Source: Planctomycetota bacterium (lineage in GTDB: Bacteria; Planctomycetota; Phycisphaerae; Phycisphaerales; UBA1924). From it: a DNA stretch of 64,000 bases. Made by a program: the position numbers and the translations under genes. Below are positions 59,567 through 64,000 of the stretch, piece after piece. Below the pieces are notes generated by a model. The model saw nothing but the letters and a program-made list of their open reading frames with translations, had not been told where the DNA came from and ran no database searches. Position 1 is the stretch's first letter. Every line of letters starts with the position of its first letter. The stretch lies in assembly GCA_018968885.1 (NCBI GenBank), contig JAGWZK010000012.1, forward strand, positions 1-64,000, in the 5' to 3' direction.

Positions 59567-60100
59567 ATGTCCGACAAGGAAGCCAAGCCAGCCGACGGTG
59601 CCGCACCCGATGCAGGCAAGAAAAAGCCCCCGATGAAGGTCATCGCCATCGTGGCGGCACTCATGGTCGCCGAGGCCGTGGGCGTCTTTGCCGTCGTCAG
59701 CGCCACGGGTAAGAAGCCCGAAAGCGCCGAAGCCAAGGGAGTCGAGGGCCACGCCGAAGTGGACGAAGAGGAAGTCGAACTCAAACTCGTCGAAGACAAA
59801 CTCCAGAACATGCAGACCGGTAAGGTCTGGGTCTGGGATATCTCCATCTTCCTGAAGGTCAAGAAGAAGAACGAGAAGTTCGTTACCGACCAGCTCAAAG
59901 CACGGGAAGCCGAGATCAAAGAGGAAGTCGCGCGGCTCTTCAGTAAGGCGCAGCACTCTCACCTCAAAGAGCCGGGACGCGAAACCATCTCGCGCCAACT
60001 CTCTGCCCTCTCCACCAAGATCTTCGGCAATGACCCCGAAGGGGCCCCCCGCGTCGAACGCGTCCTGATCCCCAAGTGCCGCGGGTTCCCGACGGAGTAA
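59567..60100 (+). CDS. fliL: Flagellar basal body-associated protein FliL
   Basis: A 177-residue bitopic protein. A Lys-rich N-terminus precedes one membrane helix (VIAIVAALMVAEAVGVFAVV). The periplasmic domain has the FliL order: a strand-rich start (WVWDISIFLKVKKKNEKFV), a helix with KAREAEIKEEVARLFSKAQ and GRETISRQLSALSTKIF. FliL surrounds the stator and stabilises motor function. GGGAG lies 5-6 bases before the ATG at 59567. The sequence is divergent but the topology and flagellar context are convincing. Confidence 0.78.
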   Translation: MSDKEAKPADGAAPDAGKKKPPMKVIAIVAALMVAEAVGVFAVVSATGKKPESAEAKGVEGHAEVDEEEVELKLVEDKLQNMQTGKVWVWDISIFLKVKKKNEKFVTDQLKAREAEIKEEVARLFSKAQHSHLKEPGRETISRQLSALSTKIFGNDPEGAPRVERVLIPKCRGFPTE

Positions 60101-60261
60101 GCCGATCTTGGGCAGTTTCTGCGCCCGCTTCCGGCTCAAGCGCAGAAAGTTGTCGATCAGCCAAGCCATCAGCCGATACCTAGGCAGAAAGTGCGCAGGA
60201 TGCGCGCTCGCTGTCATATCAGCCCATCGCGGCTGACATGCGCACGACCAGGAGGGTCACG
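60101..60261 (+). other. Structured gap between fliL and fliN
   Basis: Two hairpins are visible: TTTCTGCGC/GCGCAGAAA (60116-60124 with 60140-60148) and TCAGCC/GGCTGA (60219-60224 with 60231-60236). GCAGAAAGT occurs twice (60142-60150, 60184-60192). No gene is present here, although fliM usually sits between fliL and fliN. Confidence 0.45.
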
Positions 60262-60696
60262 ATGGCTGATGCCAATACCAACGGTCCGGGCAATGCCGCA
60301 GGGGACGACCTGCAGGCCGCCGCCGATGCTGCACTCAACTCTGCCAAAGAAGCCGCCGCCGCCACCGGTGGCGATGGCACCATGCCTTTTGCTTTGCCGG
60401 ATTTTCCTGCCAACACCATGCCACTCCCCGGCACCAGCATGGACTTTCTTTCGGATGTGAATCTGAATGTGAAGATCGAACTGGGCCGCACCCGCATGTT
60501 GGTTGAGGATGTCCTCAAGCTCAGCGAGGGCGCCGTCGTCGAACTCGACAAGCTCGCCGGCGACCCCGTGGATATCTATGTCAACGACCGTCACGTCGCC
60601 CGGGGCGAGGTGCTGGTTCTCAACGACAACTTCTGCGTCCGCATCAGCGAGGTCATCTCTCGCAATATGGATGGGGAAAAGACCAGCGCTGCGTAA
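60262..60696 (+). CDS. fliN: Flagellar motor switch protein FliN
   Basis: A 144-residue protein with a variable N-terminus and a C-terminal SpoA domain (about 65-135): [59 protein letters not shown]. FliN forms the lower C-ring of the switch and binds the export apparatus and the chemotaxis signal. AGGAGG lies 6 bases before the ATG, the best ribosome site in the window. No fliM or fliG is nearby. Confidence 0.95.
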   Translation: MADANTNGPGNAAGDDLQAAADAALNSAKEAAAATGGDGTMPFALPDFPANTMPLPGTSMDFLSDVNLNVKIELGRTRMLVEDVLKLSEGAVVELDKLAGDPVDIYVNDRHVARGEVLVLNDNFCVRISEVISRNMDGEKTSAA

Positions 60697-60709
60697 ATTC
60701 GTACGTGCC

Positions 60710-60732
60710 CGTGCGGCGGAGTCCGCACGTTT
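60710..60732 (+). terminator. Hairpin between fliN and fliO
   Basis: CGTGCGG (60710-60716) pairs perfectly with CCGCACG (60723-60729) and TTT follows. It may attenuate transcription within the flagellar operon. Confidence 0.35.
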
Positions 60733-60767
60733 GGATGTGCTCGCCACATCACGCCAGGATGGCGACT

Positions 60768-61562
60768 ATGAAGATCACTCCCATACACATGCACTTGCTA
60801 ATCGGCCCCATGCTGGCCGCGGTGTTGTGCTGCACTGGGGTGGCCGCTGCGGAGCCACTCGGCCCGGAGCTTCCCACACCGACAACCGCCATCCAACCAA
60901 CCAAGGTGGCCGAGCGCGGAGCAAACAAAGACGCCATGCCTCTGGGCCGACCACGCTCAGAGAGTGAACAGGCCACGCAACCCTCCGATTCGTCACGGGC
61001 TGCGGCTTCACCCCTGACCGATCCTGGCAATCTCACCACCTTGGGGTCGTTGCTTCTCGTGCTCGCGCTCATTGGGGCTACGGCTTGGGTGGTCAAGCGT
61101 GCCTCGCGCAATGGAACTCTGATGTCGGCTCTTGGCGCTGGTGGGCGTGCACCTGCGGGCATCCTCGAAGTACTCGGAAGGTACCCCATCAGCGCCGGCT
61201 GCACGCTGGTGATGCTGAAAGTGGATCGCCGCATTTTGCTGCTCGCGCAGTCCGGCTCGGGGCGCAGCATCTTCAGTGCCCGCGGTGCGGCTCCCGCTTC
61301 CATGCAGGTTTTGTCTGAGATCACCGACCCTGAAGACGTCGCCTCGATCCTGATGAAAGTGCAGGATGATGAATCTCGCGCTGCCAATGAGCGATTCCAG
61401 GGCCTTTTGGGTCAGGCCGAACGCGAGCAGACCCGCATCGAGCGTCGCGCCGAACGCCGCGGCGGCATGATCGACAGCGTTGATCTTCGATCCACACCAT
61501 TAGCCACGCGCCGCGCCCCCCACGCGACCCCTCACGCATCAGCCGGGAGGGTGACAGCATGA
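60768..61562 (+). CDS. fliO: Flagellar biosynthetic protein FliO
   Basis: A 264-residue protein with an N-terminal signal-like helix, a periplasmic Pro/Thr/Ser-rich stretch, a membrane span (TLGSLLLVLALIGATAWVVKR) and the FliO/FliZ cytoplasmic domain (ILEVLGRYPISAGCTLVMLKVDRRILLLAQS). A charged C-terminal tail extends it. FliO helps assemble FliP into the export gate. The ATG at 60768 has AGGA 8 bases upstream; an ATG at 60759 is also in frame. Its stop overlaps fliP (ATGA). Confidence 0.85.
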   Translation: MKITPIHMHLLIGPMLAAVLCCTGVAAAEPLGPELPTPTTAIQPTKVAERGANKDAMPLGRPRSESEQATQPSDSSRAAASPLTDPGNLTTLGSLLLVLALIGATAWVVKRASRNGTLMSALGAGGRAPAGILEVLGRYPISAGCTLVMLKVDRRILLLAQSGSGRSIFSARGAAPASMQVLSEITDPEDVASILMKVQDDESRAANERFQGLLGQAEREQTRIERRAERRGGMIDSVDLRSTPLATRRAPHATPHASAGRVTA

Positions 61563-62587
61563 TCCGCACACTCCTTGCCATCCTGTGCGCGATGATGATG
61601 TCCGGTCGCGTGCTTGCGCAGGCCGACATGGGCCCGCCACTGGTTCCGCCCAAGCCGACGATCACACTTCCTATTACTACAAACGGCCAGCCCGATTTCA
61701 CCGGCATCAATCCTCTCACGGTTCTTGAAGCCGCGGGCAGCACCCTTCCTGGGGGCAACACGCCAAGCTCCTCGACCACTTCCCCTGCCACCGGACTCTC
61801 GCCTGCCCTCAACGTCATGCTGTTGCTGACGGTGGTGTCACTCGCCCCGTCGATCATGCTGATGACAACGTGCTTTGTCCGCATCATCGTGGTGCTTGGG
61901 CTTTTGAAGCAGGCGATCGGCACCAGCACCATTCCGCCGCCGCAGGTGACGGTGGCGCTGGCGCTCTTCATGACCATGCTGGTGATGACGCCGACGGCTA
62001 AGCGCATCTACAACGAAGCCATCATTCCCCACCAGCAGGGAGCGATCACTAATCCCGATCAACTTTGGGATGCCGCCAAGCAGCCATTGCGTGATTTCAT
62101 GTTCGATCAGATCGATGCCACGGGAAACTGGTCCAGCGTCTACATGATCCTGGATTATCGAGGCATCGACACCAGCGAACCCGAAAAACTCTCACGCGCC
62201 GATGTCGACATGGTGTCGCTGATTCCCGCCTTCATGCTCAGTGAACTCAAGACTGCCTTTCTGCTTGGCTTTCGCATCTATCTCCCCTTCCTCATCATCG
62301 ACATGGTCATCTCCAGTCTTCTCATCAGCATGAGCATGATGATGCTGCCGCCAGTGATGATCTCGCTTCCCTTCAAACTCCTTCTTTTCGTCCTCGTCGA
62401 TGGCTGGACGCTGGTGGTGGGGGGGCTGATGCGGGGATTCCGCACCGAACATGCGCAGCCGATGGCAGAGACCGCCATGCGTATCACCGAGCCCATCGGC
62501 ACGCACATCATCGCGAGCACACAAGCCCTCATGCACGCCGTTGCAAATACATCGCACTCAGTCGCCGGAGTATTCCATGCACTTTGA
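61559..62587 (+). CDS. fliP: Flagellar export gate protein FliP
   Basis: A 342-residue membrane protein. A cleavable signal peptide (ends VLAQ) and a variable periplasmic stretch are followed by the conserved core: SLAPSIMLMTTCFVRIIVVLGLLKQAIG, ALFMTMLVMTP, IPAFMLSELKTAFLLGF, and the ISMSMMMLPPVMISLPFKLLLF segment. It forms the export-gate pore with FliQ and FliR. The C-terminus runs about 60 residues past the usual end. Its start overlaps fliO and its end overlaps fliQ by 11 bases. Confidence 0.97.
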   Translation: MIRTLLAILCAMMMSGRVLAQADMGPPLVPPKPTITLPITTNGQPDFTGINPLTVLEAAGSTLPGGNTPSSSTTSPATGLSPALNVMLLLTVVSLAPSIMLMTTCFVRIIVVLGLLKQAIGTSTIPPPQVTVALALFMTMLVMTPTAKRIYNEAIIPHQQGAITNPDQLWDAAKQPLRDFMFDQIDATGNWSSVYMILDYRGIDTSEPEKLSRADVDMVSLIPAFMLSELKTAFLLGFRIYLPFLIIDMVISSLLISMSMMMLPPVMISLPFKLLLFVLVDGWTLVVGGLMRGFRTEHAQPMAETAMRITEPIGTHIIASTQALMHAVANTSHSVAGVFHAL

Positions 62588-62837
62588 TGAACAGACAGTC
62601 GAGCTCGTCCGCGACATGCTCATCGTCACCCTCAAGATCTCCCTTCCCATACTCATGGCCGGTTTGATCATCGGGATCATCATCTCTCTCTTTCAGGCCA
62701 TTACATCCATTCAGGATCAGACTCTGGCTTTCGTCCCCAAGATCGTCGCCATGATCGTCGTGGCGGCGCTCCTCCTCCCTTGGATCGTCGCGCGACTCAT
62801 CGAATACTCCCGCGCTCTCTTCACCATGTCCCCGTAG
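62577..62837 (+). CDS. fliQ: Flagellar export gate protein FliQ
   Basis: An 86-residue protein with the two-helix hairpin of FliQ (LIVTLKISLPILMAGLIIGI, then IVAMIVVAALLLPWIVARL) joined by SLFQAITSIQDQTLAFVPK, the family signature. It packs around FliP5-FliR1 in the export gate. GGAG lies 6 bases before the ATG, inside the fliP coding end. Confidence 0.97.
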   Translation: MHFDEQTVELVRDMLIVTLKISLPILMAGLIIGIIISLFQAITSIQDQTLAFVPKIVAMIVVAALLLPWIVARLIEYSRALFTMSP

Positions 62838-62862
62838 TGCCCCGCGCTCCCTTCCCGACTTT

Positions 62863-62890
62863 TTACGTTTGACTTTCAGCTTTCAACTTT
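62863..62890 (-). repeat. Heptamer tandem array (AAAGTTN type), copy 3, inverted
   Basis: Read on the minus strand, the array is AAAGTTG, AAAGCTG, AAAGTCA, AACGTAA. It fills the fliQ-fliR gap and so splits an otherwise tight operon. It is closely related to the array at 37204-37238. Confidence 0.7.
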
Positions 62891-62893
62891 CTC

Positions 62894-63691
62894 ATGCCTT
62901 CATTCGAACCCTACATCCAGCACCTGATTCCCTACCTGCTGGTGGCTTTCCGCCTCGCCGGGCTTGGTCTCTTTGCGCCTCTCTTTTCCAGCATCATGGT
63001 TCCCGCCCGCATCAAGGGTGCCCTCATCCTGATGCTGGCTGCCGCGGTGTATCCTGCCGTTCCCCACCATCCTGTCTTTGATGCCACACTCACGCTGCCG
63101 CAGTTGCTTGTGCTCATCCTCACCGAAAGTCTTATCGGTTTTGTGGTTGGCTTTCTCGCCTCACTTCCCATGCTCGGTGCGCAAGCCGGCGGCGTGATCA
63201 TGGGGCAGCAAGTCGGCATGGGCCTGGGCCAGGTCTACAACCCCGCGTTTGATACCGAATCCGATCCCTTCTCTCAGCTTCTCTCCTTCCTCACCACGGC
63301 GACATTTCTTGCCGTGGGCGGGCTTGAATCCACTTTTCGCGCAGTCCTAGACACCTTCCGCTCGATTCCCATGGGTGCGATGTCCGCACAGATCATGCCC
63401 GGAGAGTTGATCATCGGCACCCTCGGCTCCGCATTTGAGCTTGCGCTCCGCGTCAGCGCCCCGGTCATGGCCATCACCTTTCTGCTTCTCGCGGCATTCG
63501 GCTTTCTGGGCCGCACCATGCCCCAGTTCAACGTCATCAATCTGGGCTTCACTATCAAGATCATCGCCGCCCTCGCCATCCTCGCCCTCTCACTCTCTAC
63601 CACCAACATCGCGATCGGCGAAGAGATCACCATGACCCTCCGCAGCATGTTCCGGTGGGCTCATCCACATTCGGGAGGCATCCATGGCTGA
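62894..63691 (+). CDS. fliR: Flagellar export gate protein FliR
   Basis: A 265-residue protein with about six hydrophobic segments. Signatures are FRLAGLGLFAPLFSSIMVPARIKGAL, TESLIGFVVGFLASLPMLGAQAGG, and GFLGRTMPQFNVINLGFTIKI near the C-terminus. FliR sits in the export gate with FliP and FliQ. There is no clear ribosome site, as the AAAGTTN array occupies the leader. Its end overlaps the flhB start by 8 bases. Confidence 0.97.
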   Translation: MPSFEPYIQHLIPYLLVAFRLAGLGLFAPLFSSIMVPARIKGALILMLAAAVYPAVPHHPVFDATLTLPQLLVLILTESLIGFVVGFLASLPMLGAQAGGVIMGQQVGMGLGQVYNPAFDTESDPFSQLLSFLTTATFLAVGGLESTFRAVLDTFRSIPMGAMSAQIMPGELIIGTLGSAFELALRVSAPVMAITFLLLAAFGFLGRTMPQFNVINLGFTIKIIAALAILALSLSTTNIAIGEEITMTLRSMFRWAHPHSGGIHG

Positions 63692-64000
63692 AGACCTGGG
63701 TGACAAAACCGAAGATCCAACGCCAAAGCGGTTGGAGGATGCTCGCGAAAAGGGTCAGGTCATCCGTTCACTGGATCTGGCTTCAGCCGTCGTCATGCTC
63801 GCCGCGTTCCTCGGGCTGCTGGTCTTTGGCGCGTCGCTGACGCAGACTCTCGGCGGCACCATGGCACGTTTGCTTGCACTCGGCCACGACAGCGATGCGC
63901 CCACCATCGGCTCCATCCCCGCCATGGTCAAGGGGCCGAGTTGGGATGTCGGGCTTGCGATGCTCCCAGTACTGGCCGTTCTGCTCGTCGCCAGCTACCT
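63684..64000 (+). CDS. flhB: Flagellar export protein FlhB (cut by window end)
   Basis: The first 105 residues of FlhB are present, and the reading frame is open at the window edge. It starts MAEDLGDKTEDPTPKRLED, and TEDPTPKRLEDAREKGQV is the invariant FlhB/YscU N-terminal motif. The first membrane helix follows (AVVMLAAFLGLLVFGASL). The C-terminal NPTH autocleavage site, which switches export specificity, lies outside the window. GGGAGG lies 5 bases before the ATG. Confidence 0.96.
   Translation, partial: MAEDLGDKTEDPTPKRLEDAREKGQVIRSLDLASAVVMLAAFLGLLVFGASLTQTLGGTMARLLALGHDSDAPTIGSIPAMVKGPSWDVGLAMLPVLAVLLVASY

Overview
This window is most consistent with a Planctomycetota chromosome, probably class Phycisphaerae. 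The evidence is a 16S rRNA gene that ends at position ~64 with no 23S or 5S gene after it, a secreted ELWxxDGT-repeat protein ending in a two-repeat dockerin that finishes in Gly-Cys, and Tat-exported Gfo/Idh oxidoreductases beside sugar-phosphate isomerase and nucleoside-symporter-type transporters. Membrane proteins with C-terminal zinc ribbons and the futalosine-pathway enzyme MqnA point the same way. GT9 heptosyltransferase-like enzymes and an O-antigen ligase indicate a Gram-negative envelope. The DNA is GC-rich and gene-dense, with no tRNA, CRISPR array, IS element or phage genes that I can recognise.

Layout. 1-404: 16S 3' end, a structured trailer, a terminator and two small repeats. 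405-4605: carbohydrate-use genes (sugar isomerase, MFS symporter, Tat oxidoreductase). 4739-6180: ECF sigma factor with a coupled anti-sigma factor. 6262-10342 (minus): glycosyltransferase, O-antigen ligase, ferredoxin-NADP reductase and an unknown protein. 10430-13118: radA and, convergently, a threonine dehydrogenase that has lost its structural zinc site. 13369-21927: a pseudopilus (type II secretion-like) operon of F, G, two minor pseudopilins, K, C-, L- and M-like genes and a TPR lipoprotein, without secretin, ATPase or prepilin peptidase. 21976-25248 (minus): Tat amine oxidase, SRPBCC protein, M42-like peptidase. 25368-28259: the secreted repeat/dockerin protein. 28452-37225: truA, a GT9, a class V aminotransferase, a lipoprotein hydrolase and a purine-rich block of planctomycete-type proteins. 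37760-45185: clpC, mqnA, a sigma-like regulator and two glycosyltransferases. 45226-51003 (minus): two M16 zinc peptidases. 51210-54994: a glycosyltransferase-like gene and rsfS-panD-aroB. 55148-64000: a ParA fused to a glycogen-binding-type domain, an unknown protein, a MotA-like protein, then fliL, fliN, fliO, fliP, fliQ, fliR and the start of flhB.

How it works together. The last 9 kb is a flagellar basal-body/export locus headed by unusual ParA-type and MotA-type proteins; this is the best candidate for an undescribed system, possibly for placing or wiring the flagellum. The sigma-like protein at 41337 is a second candidate. Two genome-wide habits also show: many genes appear leaderless, with a TANNNT box about 6 bases upstream of the start codon, and several intergenic regions carry heptamer-based tandem or dispersed repeats.
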